DNA from: IMCC2047 sp041395865
Lineage (GTDB): Bacteria > Pseudomonadota > Gammaproteobacteria > Pseudomonadales > IMCC2047
Direction of reading: 5' to 3'
Length of the DNA stretch: 64,000 nucleotides
Assembly: GCA_041395865.1 (NCBI GenBank)
Contig: JAWKZQ010000007.1
Coordinates: forward strand, 95,894 to 159,893
A program made the position numbers and the translations under genes. Shown here in pieces: positions 26,248 through 34,746 of this stretch; within the stretch, counting starts at the first letter, position 1, and every line of letters starts with the position of its first letter. A model generated the notes under the pieces. That model made no database searches, had not been told where the DNA came from, and saw only the letters and a program-made list of their open reading frames with translations.

Positions 26248-27144
26248 ATGTTACAGACAGGTTCAAGCATGAAAGGACGCTTCCTGCGTTGCTTTGTTCA
26301 GTTGCTGGGGCGACTGCCCCTGTCCGCAGGGCGGAGCCTGGGTAGCCTGGTGGGTTGGCTGAATGCTGTGCTGAATACCCAGCTGGCCCGTACCACTCGC
26401 CTTAATATCGAGCGCTGTTTTCCCGATTTGACGGAGGCGCAGCGCGACTTGCTGATTAGACAGAGTTTGCTTGAAACCGGGCGGACTGCTGCCGAAATTC
26501 CGCAGATCTGGGTAAAGCCCTATGGCTGGCTGGAAAGGCACATTACCGAGATTCGCAACCGCCATTTACTCGATGAAGCCCTGGCCGAGGAAAAAGGGCT
26601 GATTATTCTGTTGCCGCACCTGGGTAACTGGGAAATTTTCGGGCCCTTTATTGCGCGCGTTACCGACATGACGGCCCTTTACCAGCCCCCCAAACAGGCT
26701 GAGCTGGAAGCCTTGATCCGGCGCTCCCGCGAGCGTGAAGGGGCAAGGCTGGTGCCAACCAGCAACAAGGGCGTAATGGCGTTGCTGAAGGCGCTTAAGT
26801 CAGGAGGGACGACGATTATTCTGCCCGACCAGGTCCCGGCTGATGAAGCGGGTGAGTTTGCGCCTTTCTTCGGTATGCCGGCACTTACCATGACCCTTGT
26901 GCACGGGTTGGTTCAACGCACCGGTTGCCGTGTGTTGATGGGGTATGCGATGCGAACCGGAGGTGGTTTTGAGATGGTCTTCGAAACGCCGGATGCCGAG
27001 CTTTACAGCGCAGACCCGCGTGTTTCGCTGGCGGCGATGAATCGCAGCGTCGAACACTGCGTGAATGCGTGTCCGAGCCAGTACCAGTGGGAGTATAAAC
27101 GCTTTCGCAAGCAACCGCCGGGAGCCGCGAAGTTTTACAACTAA
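26248..27144 (+). CDS. Lysophospholipid/lipid A acyltransferase (LpxL/HtrB family)
   Basis: Members transfer a secondary acyl chain to lipid A at the inner membrane. The 298-residue protein has an N-terminal hydrophobic segment (about residues 15-40), the catalytic H-x4-E in LPHLGNWEIF near residue 125, and LPDQVPADEAGEFAPFFG, where family members bind substrate. AAGG upstream supports the ATG at 26248; another in-frame ATG is at 26269. The exact acyl donor cannot be told from sequence. It is divergent from uvrA. Confidence 0.85.
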   Translation: MLQTGSSMKGRFLRCFVQLLGRLPLSAGRSLGSLVGWLNAVLNTQLARTTRLNIERCFPDLTEAQRDLLIRQSLLETGRTAAEIPQIWVKPYGWLERHITEIRNRHLLDEALAEEKGLIILLPHLGNWEIFGPFIARVTDMTALYQPPKQAELEALIRRSREREGARLVPTSNKGVMALLKALKSGGTTIILPDQVPADEAGEFAPFFGMPALTMTLVHGLVQRTGCRVLMGYAMRTGGGFEMVFETPDAELYSADPRVSLAAMNRSVEHCVNACPSQYQWEYKRFRKQPPGAAKFYN

Positions 27145-27162
27145 GGCTGCGGTTGCTTTGGT

Positions 27163-27190
27163 TTGAACGACGTGCCGAATCTGCTACTAT
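27163..27190 (+). promoter_or_regulatory. Probable ssb promoter
   Basis: TTGAAC (27163-27168) and TACTAT (27185-27190) are separated by 16 bases, with a start near 27197 and a ~50-nt leader. No LexA box was seen nearby. Confidence 0.6.
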
Positions 27191-27246
27191 CGCTGTCCGT
27201 TCAATTGTTTTTTTGATGCCCTCCGGCATCGTAGCAGGAGTGAAAG

Positions 27247-27741
27247 ATGGCCTCACGAGGTGTTAACAAAGTAATTCTGGTGGGTAACCTGGGGCAGGAT
27301 CCCGAAACCCGTTATTTACCCTCGGGTGGCGCGGTAACCAATGTGACGTTGGCGACTTCCGAAACCTGGAAAGACAAGCAAACCGGCCAACAACAGGAGC
27401 GTACCGAGTGGCATCGGGTGGTCTTCTTCAACCGGTTGGGCGAAATTGCCGGCGAATACCTGCGCAAAGGCTCAAAAATTTATGTGGAAGGTTCGCTGCG
27501 TACCCGCAAGTGGCAGGGCCAGGACGGGCAGGACCGTTACACCACGGAGATTGTGGCCAGTGAAATGCAGATGCTTGACAGCCGAGGCGCTGGCGATAGC
27601 TTCGGTGGCGGCCAATACCAGCAGTCTGCACCTCAGCAAAATACAGCGCCACAGCAAGGTATGGCTCCGCAACAGCCTGCGGCCCAGCCGCAACCGGCGC
27701 CGGGCGGGTTTGATGATTTCGACGATGATATTCCGTTTTAA
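27247..27741 (+). CDS. ssb: Single-stranded DNA-binding protein
   Basis: SSB coats single-stranded DNA in replication and repair. It has 164 residues. The OB fold (about 1-110) begins ASRGVNKVILVGNLGQDPE and contains TEWHRVVFFNRLGEIAGEYL. A Q/P/A-rich linker follows, then the acidic tip FDDDIPF that docks partner proteins. The uvrA...ssb neighbourhood is typical of pseudomonad relatives. A strong terminator follows. Confidence 0.97.
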   Translation: MASRGVNKVILVGNLGQDPETRYLPSGGAVTNVTLATSETWKDKQTGQQQERTEWHRVVFFNRLGEIAGEYLRKGSKIYVEGSLRTRKWQGQDGQDRYTTEIVASEMQMLDSRGAGDSFGGGQYQQSAPQQNTAPQQGMAPQQPAAQPQPAPGGFDDFDDDIPF

Positions 27742-27774
27742 GCCGGGCTGGATCTAGGATATCTGTTGTTCATG

Positions 27775-27800
27775 AAAACCCCTGTTGCCAGGGGTTTTTT
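27775..27800 (+). terminator. Rho-independent terminator after ssb
   Basis: A 10-bp stem (27775-27784 with 27789-27798) has a TTGC loop and a T6 run ending at 27800. Confidence 0.93.
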
Positions 27801-27838
27801 ATTGGCGGGAAACATTTGCCCATGTGGAAACTGTTGTG

Positions 27839-28135
27839 ATGATAAAAGGATCGAGAAAAACGCAGCTTGCGATGCTGGGCGTAGCCTTTTTGTTTGTGTT
27901 GAGCGGCATCGTTCTTATTGTCTGTGAGATGTATAAAACCATTGAGCCGGTTTATTTGTTTGGTAAATTGAACCTCGCCGTTGTGCTTGTCGTCATTGGG
28001 GTGTCATCACTTTTCTGGCCCCTAGACCGCCGGGGAAAAGAAAAAACGCAATCATTACTAGGAGCCCGGAAGGCGAAAGCCAGGAGGATTGTTTGTCAAA
28101 CGCAGCGCTTTCAAAGGAAATCAATGCACTTTTGA
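27839..28135 (+). CDS. Small two-helix membrane protein, unknown function
   Basis: The frame from the ATG at 27839 gives 98 residues. Two hydrophobic stretches (AMLGVAFLFVLSGIVLIV, and LNLAVVLVVIGVSSLFW) look like membrane helices, followed by a basic tail. I do not recognise a family. The last 43 bases overlap the start of the next gene in another frame, so the true C terminus may be short-lived evolutionarily or the gene may be spurious beyond its helices. No convincing promoter is seen after the ssb terminator. Confidence 0.5.
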   Translation: MIKGSRKTQLAMLGVAFLFVLSGIVLIVCEMYKTIEPVYLFGKLNLAVVLVVIGVSSLFWPLDRRGKEKTQSLLGARKAKARRIVCQTQRFQRKSMHF

Positions 28136-28539
28136 CTGCCCAGGTCCAAGGAGTGCTGGCTACGCTGGACGGCGAACAGCCCTGTTTGCACCTGATGGCC
28201 TATGCTTTTAGCGATGACCTGGCGGACATTTACCTGGCTTCCTACGCCGATACCCGTAAAGTCAGCAATATGCTGAACCAGCCCCGGGTTTCCCTGCTCT
28301 GGGATAATCGCACCGGTAATAACAGGGATCATGTCGAAGGCATGGCGTTGAATGCCACCGGTGAAGCACGGCTGCTTGACGGCACCGTACGCCAGGGGGC
28401 GATCGCCAAATTGCTGGTCCGGAATCCATCGCTTGAAAAGCTGCTGGGTGATGAAAAAACGGCGGTTTTTGCGGTAAGCGTAGCGCGTTACGTGTTCGCC
28501 CAAGGTTATACGAAGGTGCGGGAATACTGCCCCGGTTAA
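28093..28539 (+). CDS. Pyridoxamine 5'-phosphate oxidase-like (FMN split-barrel) protein, TTG start
   Basis: The 148-residue product resembles the flavin-binding split-barrel family: an N-terminal helix, then a strand-rich domain with GVLATLDGEQPCLHLMAYAF, DTRKVSNMLNQPRVSLLWDN and a late GYTKVREY. The start is a TTG at 28093, chosen because AGGAGG lies five bases upstream and no ATG fits. Such proteins bind FMN, F420 or heme; which one is not evident here. It overlaps the upstream membrane protein gene by 43 bases. Confidence 0.7.
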   Translation: MSNAALSKEINALLTAQVQGVLATLDGEQPCLHLMAYAFSDDLADIYLASYADTRKVSNMLNQPRVSLLWDNRTGNNRDHVEGMALNATGEARLLDGTVRQGAIAKLLVRNPSLEKLLGDEKTAVFAVSVARYVFAQGYTKVREYCPG

Positions 28540-28543
28540 TTTG

Positions 28544-29857
28544 CTATTGTGGTACGACTTGCCAGCGGCCGGCATTACTGTCCGAGCCTTCATAGCCCAA
28601 GGTTCCCTTGAGGTTGCTTTGTTCCATGGTCAGTACGCCCTGACCAAAGGCGCTCCCCCAGACCCACTCGAAACGCAGCTGTTTCCCGCTGACAAAGCCC
28701 TCAATGCTGCCGGCACCCAGGCCGAAATCGAAATAACCTGTGACACGTGCGCCTGAGCGGGTAAGGCTTAGCGCCAGATCGAGTTCTTCGCTGTCGCCTG
28801 CGGGAAGAAAATGTTCAAAGACGCCGAAGAATTCCCCGGAGAAGTCTCCACTGGCAACTGCCGGCGCTTTTGCCCGGTAACTCAGGGAGTCGAGGGTGAT
28901 GGCCTTGGCCTTGGCGGCGATACTGCGTTGTACCTGCGGGTCTTCAAGGATGTCAGCAACCGTATCGATTTGGCTGGCGATGTACAGCACACTTTGTGCC
29001 CCGGTTTGGGCGTCTGTCGCTTCTACGCTGAAATCCGCCGGGTTTTTGCGCAGGTCGGCTGCAAGTGCTCGCATACGCGCGGCGGTAAAGGGGTGTGTTG
29101 ACTGTTCGGCGAGGAACGTTTGCCATTTTTCGTCGGAAGCAAAGTCGCCCCGGTTTGCCGACCAATGCGCCATGGCAATAAAGAAATTGGCCATGCCTCC
29201 CGGTGCAACGCCAATACGGCGCATGATTTCATTGGCGAAATGATCCGCCTGGGCTTCGTTGGCCTGCGCCTGTTTAGCCGGAACATGCGGACCATAACCG
29301 GGGTGCCGGTATAGCAGGTGGGCGACTTCGTGGGCCATGATCCATACCACCGCCGATTTCAATATTTTCTGCGAGACATCATCAATTTTGGCATCCTGCT
29401 TCCAGATATCGCTGGGAATGCCCAGTGCCTGCAGGGGCGGCGGGAAGCCTCCGGGAGGCGGTTTCTGGTATTTGAGCATGGCGACATAATCGGTGACATT
29501 CTCAAGGCTTTTGCCCTTTGCCCAGGCATAACCCCAGGCGAGGGAGAGATCATCAAGAAACTTGACCGACTGGATGGGTATCACCACTGACTGGTTTTTG
29601 GCGTAAAAGGTCATCGGGTCGCCCGCGGCATCTCCGGGGGCGCGCAGGGGTAATTCAAGGCGAACCTGGCCGATTTGGGCGCGTTCCTGCGGGGTTAGCG
29701 AACCTAACACCAGGCGATTAAAGTTCGAACGTAACGCCGGTTCGTAGCGGTCATGGCGCTCCTGCAGGTATTGGGTGGTGTAGAGGGAGGCGAGACTGGC
29801 CGCTGTGGCTGGTTGTAGCGCCAGGCCAAGCAGCAGAAGCAGGACAGATAGACGCAT
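28544..29857 (-). CDS. Secreted M48-like zinc metallopeptidase with C-terminal beta domain
   Basis: The 437-residue protein has a signal peptide (MRLSVLLLLLGLALQPATAA) and an intact zinc motif HEVAH at residues 176-180, with a likely third ligand in NEAQADHFANEI. After residue ~310 a glycine-rich, strand-like domain follows (SGEFFGVFEHFLPAG... GLGAGSIEGFVSGKQLRF). Family M48 members are envelope or periplasmic proteases; the added C-terminal domain is one I do not recognise. It lies 13 bp downstream of a membrane protein gene in the same direction and is probably co-transcribed. Confidence 0.75.
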   Translation of the reverse strand: MRLSVLLLLLGLALQPATAASLASLYTTQYLQERHDRYEPALRSNFNRLVLGSLTPQERAQIGQVRLELPLRAPGDAAGDPMTFYAKNQSVVIPIQSVKFLDDLSLAWGYAWAKGKSLENVTDYVAMLKYQKPPPGGFPPPLQALGIPSDIWKQDAKIDDVSQKILKSAVVWIMAHEVAHLLYRHPGYGPHVPAKQAQANEAQADHFANEIMRRIGVAPGGMANFFIAMAHWSANRGDFASDEKWQTFLAEQSTHPFTAARMRALAADLRKNPADFSVEATDAQTGAQSVLYIASQIDTVADILEDPQVQRSIAAKAKAITLDSLSYRAKAPAVASGDFSGEFFGVFEHFLPAGDSEELDLALSLTRSGARVTGYFDFGLGAGSIEGFVSGKQLRFEWVWGSAFGQGVLTMEQSNLKGTLGYEGSDSNAGRWQVVPQ

Positions 29858-29870
29858 AACGTTACTCCCT

Positions 29871-30497
29871 TCAGTCCAGGTTTAAATGCTGACGAGCCGC
29901 TTCGCTTAAAGTGGCGGGCGGTGACGCCGGGTCGCCATTGTGAACCCAGTCCAGAAAGGCCTGCTGATCCCCCCATTTCTCACTGTCCCAGACCGATAAC
30001 ATCAGCATTTGGCGTATGTGGGGGAGGGCAATTCGTAGCCGGTTAAGGTCGGCATCGGACAGCATTGGCTGGCCGTTGCTGGCAGAGGCCAGGGCTGTGT
30101 CCAGTTGTTTGAGTGTGTCCAGGTCGCGCAGGGTACGCCCGCGCTCCGCGTCGAACACCTCACTGTTGCTCTGGGCTCCGACATAGGAGGCAGAGAAATT
30201 GTCGGCAGCTGGCGTAGCCTCTGCTGCTGGCGGGTTATTTACTTTGGCGGGGTTGAGTATGGAAAAGGCCACAATGGCTGTGCCGAACAGCGCGAAAAAA
30301 ATACCGGGCCCGACTCGGCTGACATAGATGGATACGCCCCCCGGCAACTCTACCTTGCCCTCGCCGTCAGATTTGAACTCGCGAAGCGAGGTGAACAGCA
30401 GGTAGCCGAAGTAGATGGAAATGGCGCCGATGAAAAGGGCAATCAGTCGTTCCGCCGCGCGCCACATGAAAAGATTGCCGGTATCAAAAAACTCCAT
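29871..30497 (-). CDS. Membrane protein with two helices, unknown function
   Basis: The 208-residue product has two predicted membrane helices near the N terminus (LIALFIGAISIYFGYLLF and GIFFALFGTAIVAFSIL) and a soluble C-terminal half with a helical pattern (LRDLDTLKQLDTALASAS, LNRLRIALPHIRQMLML). I recognise no family. It is the first gene of a two-gene minus-strand unit with the M48-like peptidase, suggesting a shared envelope task. Confidence 0.65.
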   Translation of the reverse strand: MEFFDTGNLFMWRAAERLIALFIGAISIYFGYLLFTSLREFKSDGEGKVELPGGVSIYVSRVGPGIFFALFGTAIVAFSILNPAKVNNPPAAEATPAADNFSASYVGAQSNSEVFDAERGRTLRDLDTLKQLDTALASASNGQPMLSDADLNRLRIALPHIRQMLMLSVWDSEKWGDQQAFLDWVHNGDPASPPATLSEAARQHLNLD

Positions 30498-30702
30498 GTG
30501 CTGCTCCTGTCAAAAGTGATGGCATTCACTTTCCTGCCAGAAACGGGCAACTACTTGCCAATACTACTCCTATGGCTGCGGCTTGTTAAATGCCTTTACG
30601 GGCACGGGAAAACAGGTTTGTCGAGTTTCCTTCGGCACAGAACGGATTTCCGTTATAAACTGGATAGTAAAAGCGAACAAAAACAACAAAGAGAGCAGCG
30701 GC

Positions 30703-31374
30703 TTGCTGGACCTTATCAGGCGGTTACAGAAGATATTTCCTTACCGGGAACAGAGCAACGGCGAGGAAATTGCCAATACCTTCAGTCATGGCTTGGGCTT
30801 ACTGATTGCCATATTCGGTACGCCCGTCATGATTATTTATGCCGCGCAGCAGCAGAATGCCAGGTTCCTGGTCGGTGTGAGCATCTTTTCGGCGACCATG
30901 ATCTTTCTTTACCTGGCGTCCACGCTTTACCATGCGGTGCCCAAAGGCAGGCTAAAGAAGGTGCTAAGAAATATCGATCACTCGGCCATTTTCCTGTTAA
31001 TTGCCGGCACCTACACGCCCTTTACGCTGGGGGTGCTGAACGGTGTTTGGGGGTGGTCCATTTTTGGAGTGGTGTGGGGGCTGGCGGCCATCGGTGTGAC
31101 CTTGAAATCGATTTATAAAACCGCCTATCCCCTGTTGTTTACCTGCCTGTATCTGCTGATGGGATGGCTGGTGGTCATTGCCATTGAGCCGATGATTGAA
31201 CGGGTGCCCACTGCCGGTCTCCTCTGGCTGGTCTCCGGCGGGCTTTTTTATACCCTGGGGGTGGCTTTCTTCGCCACCGACTCGGTGATCAAATACGGCC
31301 ATTTTGTCTGGCATTTGTTTGTGATTGCCGGCACCGGCTGCCATTATTTTGCCATACTTTGGTATGCCGCTTGA
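30703..31374 (+). CDS. Hemolysin III / AdipoR-like membrane protein
   Basis: The protein has seven hydrophobic helices and the family motifs EEIANTFSHGLG, YLASTLYHA, DHSAIFLLIAGTYTPFTL and GHFVWHLFVIAG, whose histidines are the presumed metal ligands. The start is uncertain: no in-frame ATG precedes the first helix, so I take the TTG at 30703 (223 residues, the usual size), with AAGAGAG upstream; the frame is open back to 30583. Its role in bacteria is poorly defined. Confidence 0.8.
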   Translation: MLDLIRRLQKIFPYREQSNGEEIANTFSHGLGLLIAIFGTPVMIIYAAQQQNARFLVGVSIFSATMIFLYLASTLYHAVPKGRLKKVLRNIDHSAIFLLIAGTYTPFTLGVLNGVWGWSIFGVVWGLAAIGVTLKSIYKTAYPLLFTCLYLLMGWLVVIAIEPMIERVPTAGLLWLVSGGLFYTLGVAFFATDSVIKYGHFVWHLFVIAGTGCHYFAILWYAA

Positions 31375-31406
31375 GCGTACCCGTCACCGAAGGAAAGCCT
31401 TGAATA

Positions 31407-32609
31407 ATGATGGATGAGCAACCCTGGTTGCGCGAAAAGAAATGGTCGGATAATCAAATCCTTTCCGGCGCCAGGTTGCAGCATTATGTGCTGTGGGGGT
31501 TTGCGCTGTTCTGGAACCTGATCAGCTCGCCGATGCTGTTTAGTGCCGAGGAAATCTGGCAGAAAACCCTGCGCGAGCCGTTAACCGGCCTGGCCTTTTT
31601 ATTCCCTGTGGTGGGCGTGGGATTGATCGTGGTGGCCATCCACTCTACCCGCAACTGGTTGAGGTTCGGCCGGACGCCCTTAACACTGGATCCGTTTCCC
31701 GGGGCGTTGGGCGGTCATGTCGGTGGGCGTGTGGCGACTAACATTCCCTTTCGGCCTGATTGCCCGAGCAACGTCGCCCTGCAGTGCGTTTATAGTTATG
31801 TCAGCGGCTCCGGCAAAAACCGCAGTCGAAAGGAAAAGGTGAAATGGCAAACCGACGGCGTGTGCCATGTTCGTTCCGGTGCGCAGGGAGCGGAATTCAG
31901 TTTTCGCTTTGATGTGCCGGATAATTTACCCGAAAGTGATGTGACAAAGGGCAGCAGTTATCATCTGTGGCGTGTCATCATTGACAGTGAGCAGGATGGC
32001 CCCGACTTTTCGCGCAGTTTCGAGATTCCCGTCTTCAGGACCGGTGCCCAGTCAGCTGACCTGCCGGAAGGTACGGAGGAACATCACGCCACCGTCGATG
32101 CGGCGTTGGCGGGCGTTGAATCCGTCGCTAATATCCAACCTGTTCCCGGCGGTTTGCAGGCCTATTTTCCCGCTTTCCAGCGCCCCGGCCTGGGCATCCT
32201 GTCTGTTGTGTTCGGTGTGTTTTTTGCGGCGGCAGGCCTTGGTGCAGGCTTTGGCGGTGCGCCTTTGATTTTTCCGGTGGTCTTTACCCTGGTGGGCAGC
32301 CTGATTGCCCTGTTCGGGCTTTATTACCTGGTTAAGTCGTTACAGGTACAGGTGACGGAAGCAGGGATTAAATCCCGCCGTTTTTTGTTTGGTTATCCCA
32401 TCACCACCCGAACCATGCCGGCCGCCGATATTGCCCGGCTTGAAATAAAGGAAGGGGCGACCATGAGCTCGGGTTCGAAAACCAGGGTGTTTTACCAACT
32501 TGTGGCGGTGAGTGGCACGGGGCGTCGCATACCTTTGGCGGAACGCTTGACCAGTCGAGCTGAAGTCGAGCTGTTAAAGGAAAGCTTTACGGCTTACCTC
32601 GGCGCTTAG
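31407..32609 (+). CDS. DUF3592-like membrane protein
   Basis: The 400-residue product has a pair of membrane helices near residues 27-80, a soluble middle domain (about 90-250; contains FSFRFDVPDNLPESD and SYHLWRVIIDSE), another helix pair near 265-315 and a C-terminal domain. The pattern resembles DUF3592-type proteins, whose function is unknown. An ATG also occurs one codon further in. It follows the hemolysin III-like gene by 32 bp and may be co-transcribed. Confidence 0.6.
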   Translation: MMDEQPWLREKKWSDNQILSGARLQHYVLWGFALFWNLISSPMLFSAEEIWQKTLREPLTGLAFLFPVVGVGLIVVAIHSTRNWLRFGRTPLTLDPFPGALGGHVGGRVATNIPFRPDCPSNVALQCVYSYVSGSGKNRSRKEKVKWQTDGVCHVRSGAQGAEFSFRFDVPDNLPESDVTKGSSYHLWRVIIDSEQDGPDFSRSFEIPVFRTGAQSADLPEGTEEHHATVDAALAGVESVANIQPVPGGLQAYFPAFQRPGLGILSVVFGVFFAAAGLGAGFGGAPLIFPVVFTLVGSLIALFGLYYLVKSLQVQVTEAGIKSRRFLFGYPITTRTMPAADIARLEIKEGATMSSGSKTRVFYQLVAVSGTGRRIPLAERLTSRAEVELLKESFTAYLGA

Positions 32610-32762
32610 AAACATTACTCCTTTGCTCATGCGATACCCGAATACTGTTGATCCATCGCCGGGTATTTACAGCATCTTTTGTTAGCCGCTTTCATGCTCC
32701 TGTCATCTTGCTTTTGTATTGGTAGACCCGAAAAGCGGGCGGTCATACTCAGGAGCACAGAT

Positions 32763-33530
32763 ATGCGCAGGGTTGTATTTAATCAAAAGGGCGGTGTGGG
32801 CAAGTCCACGATCAGCTGTAACTTGGCGGCAATCAGTGCTGAGCAGGGGGTGAAAACGCTGCTGGTCGACCTGGATCCGCAGGGAAACAGCACCCATTAC
32901 CTGACGGGCCGGATGGGCAGCGAGTTTGAAAATAATGTGGCTGACCTTTTCGAACAGACGCTGCAGTTATCGCTGTATCACAAAGCGCCACAGGCCTTTG
33001 TGCATGAAACACCCTTCGAGAACCTGGCTGTGATTCCGGCACACCCCCGTCTTGAGGAGCTGCAGGATAAGCTGGAGTCCCGTTACAAAATCTACAAATT
33101 GCGCGAGGCGCTGGATGAGCTGAGCGAGTTTGAGGCGGTGTATATCGATACCCCGCCAGCGTTGAATTTTTATTCCCGTTCGGCCCTCATTGCTGCCAAA
33201 AGGTGCCTGATCCCCTTTGATTGCGATGCCTTTTCCCGGCAGGCTCTCTATAGCCTGCTCAATTCCGTACAGGAGATCACCCTGGATCACAACGACGAGT
33301 TGCAGGTGGAGGGTATTATTGTCAATCAATACCAGCCCAGGGCGAGGTTGCCGCAGCAACTGGTTGCCGAGCTGAATGCCGACGGACAACGGGTATTGAC
33401 GGCTAAACTCAGCAGCTCGGTGAAGATCAAGGAGTCACACTCGGCTTCCAGTCCGATGATCCGGTTTCTGCCGCGGCACAAGGTAACGGGCGAGTACCAG
33501 GCCCTGTACGCGGAACTGAATGGCGAATAA
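32763..33530 (+). CDS. ParA-family ATPase (orphan)
   Basis: The 255-residue protein begins MRRVVFNQKGGVGKST, with the deviant Walker A KGGVGKS at 9-15, followed by LLVDLDPQGNSTHYLTG and the switch VYIDTPPALNFYSR. AGGAG seven bases upstream fixes the ATG at 32763 rather than the longer frame. No ParB gene or parS-like repeats lie nearby, so chromosome partition is unlikely; positioning of another cargo is possible. It converges on ald across a 19-bp gap that holds a small inverted repeat (33532-33544). Confidence 0.88.
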   Translation: MRRVVFNQKGGVGKSTISCNLAAISAEQGVKTLLVDLDPQGNSTHYLTGRMGSEFENNVADLFEQTLQLSLYHKAPQAFVHETPFENLAVIPAHPRLEELQDKLESRYKIYKLREALDELSEFEAVYIDTPPALNFYSRSALIAAKRCLIPFDCDAFSRQALYSLLNSVQEITLDHNDELQVEGIIVNQYQPRARLPQQLVAELNADGQRVLTAKLSSSVKIKESHSASSPMIRFLPRHKVTGEYQALYAELNGE

Positions 33531-33549
33531 GACACGGATCGTGTGGCGG

Positions 33550-34659
33550 CTATAACTCGCTGAACGATTTAAAACTGTGCTGCATGCCGAGGCCTTCGGC
33601 AACAGCCCGGTTGGTGATGTAGCCCCGGTAGGTATTCAGGCCCTCGGCGAAATATGGGTCCTCGCGCAGCGCCTCAATGCCCTGGTTAGCCAGACGCATG
33701 ACGTAATCGAGGGTTGCATGGGTGAGTGCCAGGGTTGAAGCCTTCGGATAGGCGCCGGGCATGTTGGTCACGCAGTAATGGGTGACGCCGTGCACGGAGT
33801 ACACCGGGTCAGAGTGAGAGGTTGGCTGTGAGGTTTCGATACAGCCGCCCTGGTCAATGCTGACATCCACGATTACCGAGCCGGGTTCCATGCCGGCCAC
33901 CATCGCTTCTGTGATCAGGTGGGGCGCCCGACCGCCCGGGTGCAATACGGCGCCAATCAGCAGGTCGGTATTCGGCAGGGCTTCGGACAGGCTTTCCTGG
34001 CTGATCAGTTTGACGTCGAGGCGGGGGGAGATGGCTGCTTGCAGTGTTTTGATGCGATCCTCATGGCGGGTGAATATCCGTGTTTTTGCGCCCAGTCCGA
34101 TAGCCGCCTGGGCAGCATGGCGTCCGACGACCCCATCTCCCAGGATCGTGACCCTGCCATAGTGTTTGTCGAGGGCCGAACCCAGGAGCATGCCCTTGCC
34201 GCCGTTTGGTCGTGCCAGGTAATAATTGCCGACGCTGACTGCCATGCTGCCGGCCACCGCGCTCATCGGAGCCAGCAAGGGCAGTTTGCCGTTGGCGTCC
34301 CGGACTGTCCCATAGGCGATCGCGCTGGTGCCGGCCTTGAGTAGTTGACCGGTCAGGGCCGGCGCAACGCCGGCGAGGTGTAAAAAGGTGAACAGGAGCT
34401 GCTGTTTGAGAAAACCGTATTCCTCGGGCAGGGGTTCTTTGACCTTGAGAACCAGGTCGCTTTGCCAGGCTGACTCGCGATTTACCAACTGGCAGCCGAC
34501 TGCCCGGTAGGCATCGTCCGTAAACCCGGAGCCTTCGCCCGCGCCCTGTTCAACCTTGACCTGATGGCCGGCTTTTATGAGCGGCTGTGCACTGCTGGGC
34601 GTCAGCGCAACCCGGTATTCGTTGTTCTTGATTTCTTTGATGACACCAACCTGACTCAT
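33550..34659 (-). CDS. ald: Alanine dehydrogenase
   Basis: The enzyme converts L-alanine, NAD+ and water to pyruvate, ammonia and NADH. It has 369 residues. The catalytic lysine and histidine lie in LVLKVKEPLPEEY and FTFLHLAGVAP, and the nucleotide site is ILGDGVVGRHAAQAAIGLG. It begins MSQVGVIKEIKNNEYRVALTP. It could feed pyruvate or nitrogen balance; no regulatory gene (Lrp-type) is adjacent. Confidence 0.95.
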   Translation of the reverse strand: MSQVGVIKEIKNNEYRVALTPSSAQPLIKAGHQVKVEQGAGEGSGFTDDAYRAVGCQLVNRESAWQSDLVLKVKEPLPEEYGFLKQQLLFTFLHLAGVAPALTGQLLKAGTSAIAYGTVRDANGKLPLLAPMSAVAGSMAVSVGNYYLARPNGGKGMLLGSALDKHYGRVTILGDGVVGRHAAQAAIGLGAKTRIFTRHEDRIKTLQAAISPRLDVKLISQESLSEALPNTDLLIGAVLHPGGRAPHLITEAMVAGMEPGSVIVDVSIDQGGCIETSQPTSHSDPVYSVHGVTHYCVTNMPGAYPKASTLALTHATLDYVMRLANQGIEALREDPYFAEGLNTYRGYITNRAVAEGLGMQHSFKSFSEL

Positions 34660-34746
34660 CGGGCACCTCGGAAACTTGTTGAGTGACGGTGCCGTAAGGT
34701 TAGCACTGTCCGGGCGTCGAGCCCAAGCCCCGGGCGGGGGCTAAGG

